A stretch of 64,000 nucleotides of DNA from Archilochus colubris (lineage: Eukaryota > Chordata > Aves > Apodiformes > Trochilidae): assembly GCA_023079485.1 (NCBI GenBank), contig CM041083.1:158170552-158234551 (forward strand). The letters are read 5' to 3'. Made by a program: the position numbers and the translations under genes. The notes under the pieces are model-generated. The model saw only the letters and a program-made list of their open reading frames with translations. It had not been told where the DNA came from and made no database searches. This document shows, one piece after another, positions 27,301-42,300 of the stretch; position 1 is the first letter of the stretch, and each line of letters begins with the position of its first letter.

Positions 27301-30300
27301 TGAGAGTACACTAGACCTGTCATTTTATCAGTCTCCTTTCTTCAGACAAAACCCACCTAAGAATAATTCTTTGTGTATGAACAGCAGTACTATAAATAAT
27401 ACAGAAATGTAATTATTGCACTATGCTTCATGCTTTTGTAGCTAAGAATGCAGATTAGGCATGTATCAGTCAGAGATGCCAGATATGCCAAATCATGTTT
27501 TCCTAAGAAAAGGGGATTAATTGAGCTCTTCTTTGTCAGCCCTAAATTTCAGGCAGTTGTAACCAAGGGATACTAGCAATGTATTCTCAGTGCTGATCTG
27601 TTATTAACTAGAAAAAACAAAGTATTTTTATCAAGGCAGTGAAACATAGCTACAATTTTGTAATCAAGACTTAATTGAACCATTGAAAATGGATACTGTA
27701 TTATAATTTTGTATTGTTTTCTTTGGTCTTTGTTATTTGAAGTCATATGCAAATCTGGTTTTCCTGCTCATCCAAGTTGGTAAATTTGATCATCATAGTG
27801 GTCAGTATCTAACCTAGAGTATATGACCCATATGAACTGATGTCTCCTCATGGACTGTGAAACTTCACTAATTTGCAGGAAATTCCATTTCACATCCTAA
27901 TAAGGGAAGCATTTTCTTTCAAGCTATGTAATGTAATTCAGGGAAGCTGGAACCAGCTAGAAGAAAGCATTCCTTATTTTGCTGAATTGAAAAGGGGCAA
28001 GACTGGTACTAGAATGGTTGGTCACTAACATGTTTTGTCTCTTTCTGCTGTCATCACCTGACAGAACAAGTAGCTAGCATCAGTTGCAAAGAAGCTGCCA
28101 CCAAACCCAAAAGCTCTGTGCAAGGATGTTTTTTTGCATCCCTTTATAGAAAGTTAACCTCGTTGTTAAGGTTGCTTTAACCTATAGAAAGCCCCTTTCT
28201 CTGGTAACAAGATGCATCTCTTTTCAGATCCACCAAAGAAGGCACAGCAATGAAGCTGAAAAGTGCTATGTGCTTTGAGAGCTGCACGAGTTATTGTGCC
28301 CTTTGGCATTAGTCACTTCTAGTGGGGACCTTATCACTCTCTACAAGTACCTGAAGGGAGGTTGTAGTCAGGGGGGGGACAGGCTCTTCTCCCAGATAAC
28401 TAGTGATAGGACTAGAGGGCTTGTCCTGAAGCTGCACCAGAGGAGGTTTAGGTTGGATATCAAAAAGCACTTCCTCATGAAGAGGGTGATCAGGCTTTAG
28501 AATGAATTGCCTAGTGAGGTGGTGAAGTCACCATCCCTGGAGGTGTTTAAGGAGAGGCTGGATGTGGGACTTAGTGACATGGTCTAGACAATGTGGTGGT
28601 GTTAGGTCATAGGCTGGACTTGATGATCTCAGAGGTCTTTTCTAGGCTCAACAGTGCTGTGATTCTGTAATCTCTTTCTCAATGTTTTTTTTTCCGTATC
28701 ATTCTGTGGTTTGTGTTAAGTTGAAGATTAAGTCCATACTTCAGTTGCTGTTTTTTCCATTTTTACCTGTGGAGTTTGAAAATAACATTCCAAGAAACAG
28801 GATTTGTACCACATGCATAAAACTATGCACTTCTTAAAACCAGAGACCAAAAGGGTGACTTAGGTTTGTTCTCTATCAGACAGGTGCCTGAAATGATGTG
28901 TTGATGGTGAAAGAATGATAGTGAATAACAACTGGGTGATTCTGGGGGCTGTAGTAAATCAAGCTACTAACAACCAGCATCTGATATACTTTCCTGTGAA
29001 AAAAAGGAGAAACTGCTGAAATAGCTTTGGATAATAATTTTAATAATATAGAATAATAGTGTGTCTGTTTTAAATATATATATAAAAACAACAAGTAGAA
29101 AGATCTGTTCTTTTCCTATTTTTAAGAGGCATTTAAAATCTTTAGCTAAGGAAAATATAAAAATTTTGGCCAAAAAGCTGATTAAACGAAGTATTATAGT
29201 AGTACAAATAAGAACCACTAACCCCAGGTTGATAAGTTACTGAAAATATTCAATTTGAAAAGCAAACTTTTCTTTTTACTTTTACTGAATATTGCATGGT
29301 GTAACAGAAATCTTTCCAAGACTGAGTCAATGCACTTTTAGGGTTTTTTTTTTTAACATTATGATTTTATTAGCAAAAATAAACTTTTTTCACTTTTTTT
29401 GTCATAAAAAAGTGTAGTTATACACAGCAGCCATGGGAAACTAGCAACAAACTGTAACTCCTAAGACTGCCATCTCGTCACTAGCATTTCAGAATCTGTT
29501 GAACCTGTTTCCTTTTACTCTTTGAGAGCTCTGTTCCAATTTTTTTCTTCCTTACTGTCTTCCCTTGCTTCTCTTAGGTTCGCAAATTTGTGGCCAAGGA
29601 CAGTGCAGGGCTTCGTATCCGTAGCCACCCTTCCCTTCAGAGTGAGCAAATAGGCATAGTGAAAGTCAATGGATCCATCACTTTCATTGACGAGGTAATT
29701 AATAAGACATTTCTGTTGAAAACTGAGCTAAGATGTAAAGTTAATACATGCAAGTAATGTTTTTTCCATGTTTAGATGTTGGCATATACAACTTAAGAGC
29801 ATCAAAGTATAAATTGCAAAAAAACCTAAATATTTACTAATTTAGTTTTTCAAGCTGTCGTTTCCTTTTAATTTACTTACTTGAAAACCTGTGTAACAAA
29901 CTTCTGAGGCTCTGATATGAGCAAATAAAATTCCTAGAGTTTATCTTAAAATAATACCCCTGTTCGTGACTTACTGTTTCACATCTACACAAAAATTTAG
30001 ATGTGGTTGTTGTTTTCATTACATCTTTCACTTACAGTTCTGAAAGATCACTAATGTATTTAGGCTACTGTGCATGTGTTTTTCTTACAATGTAATTTCG
30101 TATACAAGGGATATTTTTTTAGTTTACTGAGTTACATAAGCAGTGAAAAAAAATGGAAAGTGAGGAATTTAAGAAATTCATGAAAGCTTGGCTTTTTTCC
30201 TCTTTTCTCTGAAAGCAACTCTTGTCATTGCATGATCTGATTTAAATTTGTCTGTGCACCTTGCCTTCTAAAAAGATTTGCCTACAATTGCTTTGAAACT

Positions 30301-33300
30301 CTGGTTTTGTTGATATTTCTCCTCGCCTTCTCCTACATTCTGTTGATGCAGTAAAGATCATTACTTCCTTGCTACTGTTGTCTGAAATCTGTTAATCCTT
30401 GCTGGCTACAGAACAGTTACAGGAGGGCATGGCTCGTTTTTGTTGCTTGTTTCCTGTAGATCCACAATGATGATGGTGTTTGGCTGAGGCTGAATGATGA
30501 GACAATAAAGAAGTATGTTCCTAACATGAATGGTTACACTGAAGCCTGGTGCCTCTCTTATAACCAACATCTTGGCAAGAGCCTTCTGGTACCTGTTGAC
30601 GTAAGTAAAAGGTGCCTTTGAAAAATACCCCAAAGTACACTCTATCCTCATTACAAGACTTTCTTTAATTAAGGCTGCAAATGAGTTCTGAGGTAAATAT
30701 TATTTTAATAACCAAATAGTACCTTATATGTGTTTGCATTTTTATAGGGCTATTGTGTAATGAGGGTGGAGTGTAGATAGGTACAAAACTTCTTATCTTG
30801 AAGCCTCTTCTCCTAGGAGAAGAACAAAAGTAATAGGAGCTCTATAACAGTGTGCAGCAGTACAACAGTGCTGTCATATTAGATTGAGGTATACACCAGG
30901 TGTTTCTGATGCAAGATAACCATGGTCCATAAAGTGGCACACTGGTTATGTGATTTCAGAAGAAGCTTGCAGCCTGCAGTAATAGTAATAGTGTGATTGA
31001 AGCTTTTTATAAAACAAACCAAAACAAACAACTTGGAAAGTTTTTTAGGTTCTGTTTGTTGTGTATACTTTTACGAGTTTTACAGCTGGATCCTTGAGTT
31101 ACTAATTCATTAGCTGATCAAAGAACCCCAGAGCATCAAAACTGAATAAAAAAATCAAATTTATAATAAGAGTAAGTATTACTCTTCTGGCTAACTCTTA
31201 GTGGTGATCACCATCACTACAATTTGAAGTTTACACCTTTTCTGTCAACTGGATACAGTTTAAAAAAAGTCAGAAAAGCATGCAAAGAAAATAATTTATT
31301 CTCTAAAGCAGTGTTTCTGACTGAACTTGACTGAAATGCCTCACAAATATATACATAAATTGGCTGTTCGGCCTTGATAGTATGATCTTGATAATTCAAA
31401 TTTAATTTCAGTAAGTAGGTTAAGTACAACAAAATGTTGAAAAAAAATTAATTTTTATACATTTCACTCTAAATTCTTTTTTAAAGTTCAGATAAAATGC
31501 TATAGGTCCTCTCTTTCTTAAACAGTGCTATGAATCAGTTTCTGTATCAGTTGGACTATTAGGAGTTGTTAGATACTGTTAGTTCTCTTTCAGCTAACTA
31601 GCACAATCTAAAAATCAGTTTCTTGAATCAGTATGCAGCAGTGGCCAGCATAGCAAGTTTTAGAAAAGCAAGTAGTAGAACAGTGTAGCAACATATAGTA
31701 AGAGATATGTTTTAAGCTAGTAGTTTCACATAGAAGGTTCCTTTGCATCTCTCATATTTTTAGGTTTTTTTCAAAGGACTTAACATGTCCCAAAGCTATT
31801 TAATTTCATTAAATTGCTGAAAACACAATGAGCAGAAAAAAGTAAAAAAAACACCAAACCCAAATCTCTTAATATACAAGATTTTTGGAATCCAAAGCTG
31901 TTCTACTAGTGTTGATTTCAGAAGAAAGGAACTGACTGGAAAATTTTTTCATGTCACTGAAAATGCAGATGGAAAATTAAGTGGCTGAATGTGTTCCCAG
32001 TTCAAATGAAGGTCATATTACTTTTTATTAGACTTAATTTTTATTCAACTCATGAGTGTGCAGGCTTGGCAAATCTGATTACATTACTTTGTAATGCTTA
32101 ATTATGCAGGCTTTTTCTAGTCATCTCTTAAGTAAATAAAATCTCTTGGTACCTTTTGTAAAATATATTTAAGGAATACTTTTTTAAAGAAAGCTTGCAT
32201 TTTTCTATTCCATTACTGTATTAGTAGAACAATGAACAAAGAAAAAAAAATTCAGCAGTGTTAATTTCAGCATCTTGTCCTGGTGACATTTAAATAGTAC
32301 TTCTATTTTTTTCTTTGTAGACATTAACCATATATTTTAAAATAACACAACTACTCAGTATCTTACAATTTCCTAATTAAACTGTTTATGAATATTTTCA
32401 ACAAGTCTATTATACTTAAGGAGAAATTATCATCGGAAAGTAGAGATCCATTATAGTTGCCAAACTATTTATTTAAGCTGTGGTTATTTATCTTCTTAAA
32501 GAAAAGCTGTAAAGTCAAATTCTTTCATGAGGAGCTAGTATGTAGCCATCCAAAATTAAGTAATCCATACAAGCAGGTTTATGATTGAGTCTACAAATTT
32601 AATAGATGGAGACTTTGAACAAGAGTATGAATATTAATAGATTGCCATTTCTTATATGCTGCTTCCTTTCCTGGTAGTTACTTTTCTCTTCTGTTTTGTG
32701 ACATGAGGTAATTGGTTTTTACACACCAACAGTAGCGTAGTTGTGCTTAAACACTGTACTTAGTAGCAAGGTACATGCAGCATAAAACAGCACACACTAG
32801 GAAGAAAAATAATTTTATCTTACTGAAGCTCTGAAACTTGACTTTTTTGAAATCATTTTATAAATATATTTTTCATAGCTGATTTTAAGTATCAAATATT
32901 ATTATGGGTGTTGTAACCTGCTGACAAGTTACATTATTACATTCCCCAATCACCATAGGTAAGCAGGATTAAAAAAATGCAAGTTTTTCAAGCCACTGTT
33001 GCAGTGGAAGAAGGAATCAAAATTAATCTATAGACTGCTGTGTTTGATCACAAAACATCAGATAGCTGATTGTGGAAGGACATTCACAGGAGATTTCTGC
33101 CATCATTTTAAGCATAAAGGGAATCAATTGGACAGTAGGACTATGTTGGATAAAATATCAAGATGGTACCTTAAAAGAAGCCTCAACTTTGAAAATTAGT
33201 ATTGAGATTTTAAATGCTCTCATAATGGTCTGGTAATTTTTGGTGGCGAGATCAAGTAATTTATACTTGGTTTGCTTGTTTTTTTTATTTTTGACACTTA

Positions 33301-36300
33301 AACTTTATTGGAAAAAAAATGTGATTTTTTTTTTCTACAGAATTCTAAAAATTATTTTTACTTTCTGCAAGGGAAAGCTAGAAAGGAAAAATCTGACTAA
33401 ATCTGTAGACAGTAGCATAAGGACTAAATGTAAAGCTTGTATGTAGTATTACATCAGAATGAAAACTTAATACTCAGATACATGTCTGATCTATTGATCT
33501 AAACTGGTGTACTATGTGCTAGTAGCCAGGAAGCCCTGAAAGATCCCAGAGCAGAGGAGAGCTTCTGGTTTGATCTTCTCTGTGTTGCTAAGCCAGCATG
33601 GCCCCACTTCACTGCTACTGATTTCTTTTGTATGTTTCACACATGCAGCTTTATAACATATAAAAATATAGATCTCCGAAATGCACTGAAATATTTTAGG
33701 TATGGGTAGTCCATGTTTCTCTCTACAGAGGTCCATCATGAATTAAGAGAGATGCTGCAAAGTAAGGTAATTAGTCCATTGAACTATGATGGATACCTAT
33801 GAAGTACACTCTCAGTAGGCAAATGTAGGCTTTTTATAGTTGCCATAGTTTTATGTCCAATTGATAAGCCTTAACTCAGGCATTCTTTCCATCTTACACA
33901 CTTCCCACCTTACCCGGTGCCCCAAAACATGTATCACCTAGTGCATTGGTACCTCTTTTGTTTTTGAGCAGAGGTACTAAATTCTAAAGAAATGGCTGGT
34001 ATTCAACAGTTTCTCTGGTTCTGTCAAAATTTCAAATAATTTGCATTGAAAACTTGTTGTAAGCAGAAATTTTGCAAACAGGACAGCTAGATTTGCTTCA
34101 ATCATGAGATGGAAGTGTGGATTTACTTACTTTTAATGAATTGATGTTTTTTCAAGGAATACAGAGGAATTGTGCCAAGAGTGTTTTGTACGTGTTTGTG
34201 CTTAAAGGGATTTGTTACCTTTTCTTTAACTACTCGTAAATTTTAGCATGACTGCTGTCCAGGGATTTCACTTGGTTTCCCTATCAGCATTGGGATAGGA
34301 AATAAGGTCTTGATACCTTTGTTCATACAGATAAAACGGTGGCTTTGCCAAAGACATTCTGTCATAGGTACTGATCTTTAGTGCTGCTGTGTATGTGCTA
34401 TTAAGTCTTCATTTGAGAGGAATGGTAAAAATTTATTTGCAGTGAATAAACAACAATTTACGGAGAAAAGATGGCTTCTTTTTTTCATGTTTTCCAGTGA
34501 TTTAAAAATGTTGTCCTAGCTGTTCTGTGGGAGAAAAAACATATGCAACAGGATTGCTCCTTCCTGTAGCACAGGCAATTGGTTATAAAATTAGTAAACT
34601 CTCTGGCAGCTCCATTTGGCTTATAATTCATAACAAACTAGTAACTGCATTGTATATTCAAAAAATCTATTCTCCTTACAGCACTCTAAAATTTTTGGCT
34701 CTGGTAGAGTGCAGGTTTTGATGTGCAAACTGATCAAATTGTTCTGTGCTTTCACCAATAGTGAGCTTAGCCCTTCTGCATCTTTTCAGTTCTGACTTGG
34801 TGACTTAAAGTCCATGTGCAGTCAACCTACAGTAACTGAAATTATCTTTCAGAACAGCAGACTGTTTTGCTATAAAACTGTGGTTTGTGGTGGGACCAAC
34901 TACTCTTCCACTGTACCAGAAGTGTGGGATTGTTCAGTGCATGGAGTCTCAGGCTTCATAAGAAATGTCTGACTCTTAATTTCAGTAAATGGCATGACAC
35001 ACTACATCCATTTTGAACTTTTGATATACTAAACTGTTTCTGTTTAATGGATGATTTGCCTTTGTGAGCAATGGACTCAGGTGATTGGATTAGAAAAACA
35101 AAGCTTTCCCCTTTAGCAAAGCATTCTACCAGTAAATTTACTTGTGGAGAAAGTTTGCATTACAGTACCTGAGCTTCTTCCTCCAGTGTTTCGTTGTTCC
35201 CATTTCTTTGTTGATATATGTCTTTTTTTTTTTTTAAACTCTGTTGCTCAGAATGTCTTTAATGCTAGCCAAGGAGTAAGGGATTTGGAGTTTTTTTCAT
35301 GGACTTCCAAAGCTTTACCCCCTAAGGTGAGTTAAATGACAGGAAAAGTCACTCTGTATCTCATGTTTTCAGATTGTAACTTATGACACAACTTTAAATA
35401 CTCTGAAGTTTGTTTTACTTTGAACAGGAAATAGCAAATTTACACAGAAAGCTGTATCTGTGTTTCTTTAGCGTAAGAAAAAAATACCAAGACAGGTTAT
35501 TGAATTTTCATTAATTCATAAGTAGCACTCTCATTTTTTAATGACCAAAATTAGAATTTCCAACAGATGGCCCAGTAGCATAACAAAGGCTTTCATCCTC
35601 TTTCTGATTCAGAATGTACTAGTAAATTTTTTTTCTGTTACGTGGATGGCACACATCAAGTCACAGTATCTACTAGGATGATAATCATATGAGTAAAGCC
35701 ACAGATATTTAATAAGTACTCAACACATTTATTTTTTCTAATTATGCAAATGTAGAAAATTAGATTATGTAAAGTTAAGAAGTTTAAATTCTGTACAAAA
35801 GTATGTCTCTTTGCAGTCCTGCAGTGATCTCACAATTAAATTGTTTTTCATACAAACTTTTTAATGAAGATGATATTCAGTGTTGTACACAATGGCTAAG
35901 AGGTTAAAAAACTTATCTTTCTACTTAATGTTTTTCTCCTGAATACCAGCATTCTTTATTTTTGTATCAAGAGCTAGACAATGTTTAAAACATACAGATT
36001 TATTTTCTCCTTGAACCAGTTTACCTCAGCTTGCATTAACTTGCTTTTAAAGTTAGGTATTTAGAGAAGAGTTTAAATTTTGTATAAAGACTTCTTGGAA
36101 AGACTGCTCTACTAGTCTGGACATTGTGCACAGACTTCCATGCAAAAAAGCTGAAGTATGATAGGTAAAGATATCAGAGGAAACTGCATTAATTAAAAAG
36201 GAAATAGCATACACAGAAGTTTAGTTTAAAGCTGATGAAGGAAAGTATTCTTTTACAGAGCAGGAACTCCTGGAAGGTGTTACAAGACATTGTGAATGCA

Positions 36301-39300
36301 GAAAGCATCTGCACATTCAGAAGAAATAAATTTTATAGAAATCAGATTCATAAACAAAACCTAAAAGAAAAAGAAAAAGGATATGCACTCTAACATCCAT
36401 AATAAGAAGATTATAAGTGCTGCTGGTATCTTAAAAACCACTAATAAAGATTTGTATGTCACTTCTAAAGAGCATCTTCTTTTACCATTGCTGAACACAA
36501 TGTACTTGACTAAGTGAACAACCAGCTTCATCCCATAGGACATTACTTAGTTCTTAACTTGTAGATGTTCTTTTAAAAGCACCTGCGACTTGCATTATAA
36601 GCATAGTAGAGCTGACTCCTGCTTCTCTCTTGCTTTCTCCTGATATAGATATGTGTTACATCACTCTATCCCTTATATTTTTCTGTATAATACCCTTTAT
36701 TAAGCTATGGCTAGCTGAAAAATCTGTGCTAATATTTCTCTTCTTCTAGTAACTACCAATTTTTCTTGATGAGAAAAACTCAAGAAGTGTTTTTTCATTT
36801 CAGGTTTGGATATATATTTCAAATGTAATTGGTACAAGACATAATAAAGTTGGAAGACGTTTTTATTGTCATAGTGAAAATAGTAAATATGCTCTAATAT
36901 TTATATGTGCATTTAAGAATCTGGTGGTGCTGTCACTCTTTTTTGTAATTTTAACTTTAAATTAACAGTGTATTCTAAATGGGAAATACAAAAACAAGAA
37001 GTGTATCCTTTGGAAAGATACAATATTCTTATTCCCCTTTGATAGCCACAGGTTTTCCCACAAAATTCCACAAGTACAGCAGGAGGGAATGACTGTGTAT
37101 TCTGATAAATACCAGTATGAAACAAGGTTTAGTGAAAGTAGTTAGAGTAAGTGATTTGTCTCTAATTGTAGATATGAGATTCTTCTTTCATATAAATGGT
37201 CTACAGTTATAATATGGTGACTTTAATGTGCTGTTTACTAGTAATAGTTCATTGCATGCTAAAACTAGCAGTGTAACTAGTATCTCTTTTAGCTTTGAAA
37301 TTAAGCTATTGTAATATTGAAATAAGTATTTCTTATATAAAGAGTTCAAAGGCCTTATTAATAGCTTTTGTTTTGTTTTACCTTTTTTTTTTTTTTAATT
37401 TCTCAGGAATCTAGGTCTAGTAGTGATGACTTTTTCAAAGAACTAAATTCACACTGCCCACAGGAAGCAGTGATACAAGAACAAGAAATGCCATTCCTTC
37501 GAGGTGGACCTGGAGTGTACAAGGTAGTGAAGACTGGCCCATCAGGTCACAACATCAGAAGCTGCCCTAACCTTAGAGGTATCCCAATTGGAATGTTAGT
37601 TCTGGGAAACAAAGTCAAGGCAGTGGGCGAGGTATGGATCCTTGTAGCTTCAGTTCATATCTTCATAGATACCAGTGTATAACAGTAGTAAACGCAACAA
37701 AAGAATCTGCACCTGTACAGGTTTGCTTTTCCAACCTTCATGATAAATACTAACCTTTGAGCTTGATTTATTTTATAAATACTAATGCAATTATGTCTTT
37801 CCCCTTTTAGATGTGTGTATTGATTGGAATAATATAAAAATTGTGCTACATATGCTTGCTTATGTATTTCTGTTACAGTATTCTGTACAAAATTACACTT
37901 TTTTTTTCATATTCTTTGAAAGAATTATGTTTTATTGAAAAAATGTTTTTCTAGGACCTAACCAATTAACAATTTTTTCTGTTTCTCTGCATTGATTGTG
38001 TTTATTTGTTTTGTTGCTGAGCTGTTGTTACTGTTCCCAGTTGTCCAGCTGTTGTGTTGTTTTATGGTCAAGAAGGGCTTAAGGATGAAGTGTGTCATGC
38101 TATTTCCTAAATACAATGTCAAGAACAAAATTAATACTTGTACAAACTTTACATATATAAGTTGGTATTATCACTCTGTTGTTGCAGCCACCAGTAAAAA
38201 AGCATAATATGGTTAATGTGTTCAACTTTTTTATATAGGCTTGTTTGAATTTTCTGAAGTTGTGGTGTTGGCATTTTGCTTCTTTTGAACATAAAAAGGT
38301 TTAAGATTTTTTGAAAAACTGCTAGCTGTAAATGTACTATAAATACTTTTGATCCTTCAGTCTGCCTCAGCTTGTGGCCTTAATTTAAGAAACTTTTTAG
38401 TATTTGATTTGTAATATAACGATGGGAATAATGGGTGTATTTTTTGAGATACCATAATTAGCTGCTGAATCATGCTACTGAATTATCTGAAAAGTCAATA
38501 AATTGTGCTTTTTATGTGTGTGTATCAGGTGACTAATGCAGAAGGTACATGGGTGCAAATGGATAAGAACAGCATGGTAGAGTTCTGTGAAAGTGATGAA
38601 GGCGAGGCCTGGTCATTAGCTAGAGACAGAGGTGGGAACCAGTACCTCCGACATGAAGATGGCAAGTTGTTGTTTTGTTTTGCTCCTTATATTAACTTAG
38701 AAAAAACTAAGGGACCTTAACCTGTACAAATAAATAAAGAGGGAACTGAGTTTTAAACAGGTATATCATTAATTTACACTTCTTTACATGAGTTGCATTA
38801 CACAGTCAGACTTGAAAGTTGGTAACAAACATTGTTCAAATGTTTTTCAAAAGAACAGTTAAAATATTTCACCATGTTTTCTTCTGTACCAGTTATGGAT
38901 CATAATTTTAACTGTCCTCCTTTTAGCTATGCAGTTAATTTTTAAATAATCACAGAATCGCAGAATTATTGAGGCTGGAAAAGACCTCTGACATCAGCTC
39001 CCGCCCATGACCTAGCACTACCACATCAGCTACACCATGGCACTAAGTGCCACATCCAGCCTTTTCCTTAAGCAAATAACTGTGCATATTTGTTAGCTTT
39101 CTTTAGTCCATTTTCTGCCTCTGTTAGAGCAGAATGAATTATTTATACTCCTTTTGAGTTGAGTTTTGTTGAGTTTTCAATTCTATCACACAGTATCCTG
39201 CCCCAAACCTGCAAACATGTTTTATAACATTGTATTTTAACAGATTATTTAATTATTCTAGTTAGCAAAGTATTATTTCATTCTCTTAAAATGCAGAATT

Positions 39301-42300
39301 TTTGTCTGGAGAATTCATGTTCAGATTGGGTAACACCTAGAGATAATAAAAGAAAACATAATATGTTAGTACACAAAGTTTTTTATAGCTTTCCCTGGCC
39401 CTCTCTAATCATCCTTCTTTTGGATCTCCCTCCAAACAGGGTATCATTTGAGAGCTAAAATATAGTTCTTTTACTGTGAATGCTTCATATGAATACTTGA
39501 GGTATTCTGAAAATGTTATTTAACAGAATCATCTGGAGAAGTTCTCTGCAAGAGTTTGGGCTACTTATATTCCCATGAAAGATGAGACAGTGTGATCTGT
39601 CAGTATTTGTACTTCTGAAGATCATCTGTCCAGCCTCCTTGTCAGAGCAGATTCAGCTAGAACGAGTTGTTCAGGCCCCTATCTAGTCAAGTTCTGGCTT
39701 CTCTCCAGTCTTTCTGGAGAACCTAAAGCTTCAGGGTGGAAAACTTTCCCAATATCAAATTTCTGTTTCCCATGCTGCAGCTTTTGTTTATTGCCTCTTG
39801 TCCTATCACTGTGAACCTGTGGCTTCACCTTCCATGAACCCTTCAATTAGGTATTGAAAGTAGAGCAATAAGATCTCTCCTTAACCTTTACTTTTTAAGA
39901 CTGAACAAATCAGGATCTCTCAGCCTCTCCTTAAGTGTTGTGTTGTGTTAGTGCCCTGACTGTCTTGGTGGAATTCTGCTGAACTCCTTTCAGTCTCTTT
40001 TCTGGTAGGGAGCCCAAAACTGGATACAGCACCCCTGCTGTCATAGAATCATAGAATGGTTTGTGTTGGAAAGCACCTTAAAGATCATCCAGTTACAATC
40101 TCCTTGCATGGGCAGGAACCCCTTCCACTAGATCCATTTGCTCAAGGCCCCATCCAGCCTCAAGCACTTCCAGGGAGGGGAAGCCACAACTTCCTTGGGC
40201 AACCCATTCCAGCATCACACTGCCCTCACAGGAAAGACTTTCTTATGTCTAACCTAAATGTTCTCTCTTCAAGTTTGAAAACATTTCCCTTTGCCCTCTT
40301 GCTGCCCACCCGTGTAAAAAGCCTTACACCAGCTTTCCTGTAGGCAACCTCAGGTATTGGAAGGCCTTGGAGCCCTCTCCAGGCTGAACAACCCCTACTC
40401 AGCCTGGCTTTAGCCTGTCTTCACAGGAGAGGTGCTCCAGCCCTCTGACTACTCTGACCATCTTTGTGACTCTCCTTTGGACTCACGCCAGTTCATCCTC
40501 ATTGAACTGGAGTGGTATTAAGTCTTCTGTCTTTTTATTTCTGGAGTATGTGTTCTAAAGGAGAGAGATGTGCTTTTCTTTGTGTTATAGTACATGTAAG
40601 GTAGAGTGGTAAAATGCTATCTGGAGGGGGAGGGGAAAAAATCAAAACACTCCTTGGTCTTCTGCCTCATCTTTCCAGTGTAAATCAATTACTAAGAAGT
40701 TCTAATTCTGAAGTGATGTGTTTTTTTCTACAGAGCAAGTTCTTCTAGATCAGAATGTTCAGACTCCTCCCCCAAGTCCTTTTTCAATACAAGCTTTCAG
40801 TAAGGGGACAACCTGCAGTAATGGACAAGGGTTTGATTATGGCCTTGGAAATAACAAAGGTATGTTTTTACACTTGTATCTAAAAAAAAAAAAAAGTTTT
40901 TCTTCTCTCGTTTTTGTTTCTCATGTCCTACTCTTCTAGGCACCATCAGATGTTTTCTGTAAGACAAAGGCAGTAGTGCAATGAATTGCAGGGTGTTCTG
41001 TAAAACTTGTACTTAATGTTGTAACTTTTTTTTTCTCTGCTTTAATTTCTCTAACTACTCTATATAGAAAGGATCAAAGATTTGTAAGTTGCAGTTGAGG
41101 CCTTCTATAGTAGTAGGCACAAAAGTGTAACGCAGAAATGAAAAATAGATACTTGAAGTATCCAAGATAGAGACAGAATCTGAAAATGAAAATATACCAT
41201 ATGAGATTTAAATTGTAAAGCTGAAGTTATCTTGCAGTCACAAAGAGGCCAGTTTCAAATGCTGGGAAATAAATAAAACCTTATCAATTTTACTGATGTA
41301 AAAAAATTGTTCATTTTAACCATTGTTTACTTCATTGGCAAGTTGTAATATGTATAAGCCATCACAGTAAACTCAAAGTACATTCCTTTTGTTCATTGAT
41401 TGATTAGATCTAAAAGATTTAATAATATAGAAGGTACTTTTTCTGAGGCAGATGCTCTTGTGAAATACTATTAAAGCAGAGCTTTGTTATTCTACTACAT
41501 CACTCTACTCCGTCCATGCCACTGTGAACATGGGCATAAGGTGTACTGTGTGTTTTTAACAAGAGTATATATTCTTAGTGGTCTCCTTAATAAAACAACT
41601 TGATTTAAGGCTTGTTTTAAAGGTGAAGAGATGAGGAAAAAATTATTCTTAAATGTTCTAGTCTGTTTCATATCATGAAATAGCTTCATATCATTCCATG
41701 GTGCTTTACTGCATAAAGAAGCAGTTCATGCTTGTTCATCCATTGCTATAGAAAACCTTTTATTGGACAAAGGCTGGAAAAATTTTTCTTTTGTTTTATA
41801 GGGCTTTTTATACAGAACTGCTTTTCCCAGTCCAGCAGTACTCATTGCAAATTAGTGACTGAATGACAAAATGGAAGTGTTTAGGTGTTCAGCTTGTGAG
41901 GCAGTATTACAGTTTGTCTCTCAGTGGCAACTGTGCAGTGATGCAAGAGTATTATCCTTTATCTGCAGAAGCATCTTAGGAAAAAAATTTTTTTTTTCTG
42001 GTGTTGTCCAGAGATAAAACTTGGGGAGATCAATATGCTATTATTAATAGCATGTCTGAAGACATTGTAATTATTTTTGCTGTATTCTATTTTTTCAACA
42101 GTTTGTGAGGTGTTTCTTTGCAATATTATTGTTACAGAAAGTTTGGAAGCTACTCCTAGCATTGAATTGGTATCATTTTATAGGCATTATTCTCTCTACA
42201 TACCCTTAAACTGTGATGTTTAGTGTGAGCAAGCAACTCAAGATCATTTTACTCATTCCACGTACTGCAATTTGTTCTGAATTGCCTGAGAATGGAGACT

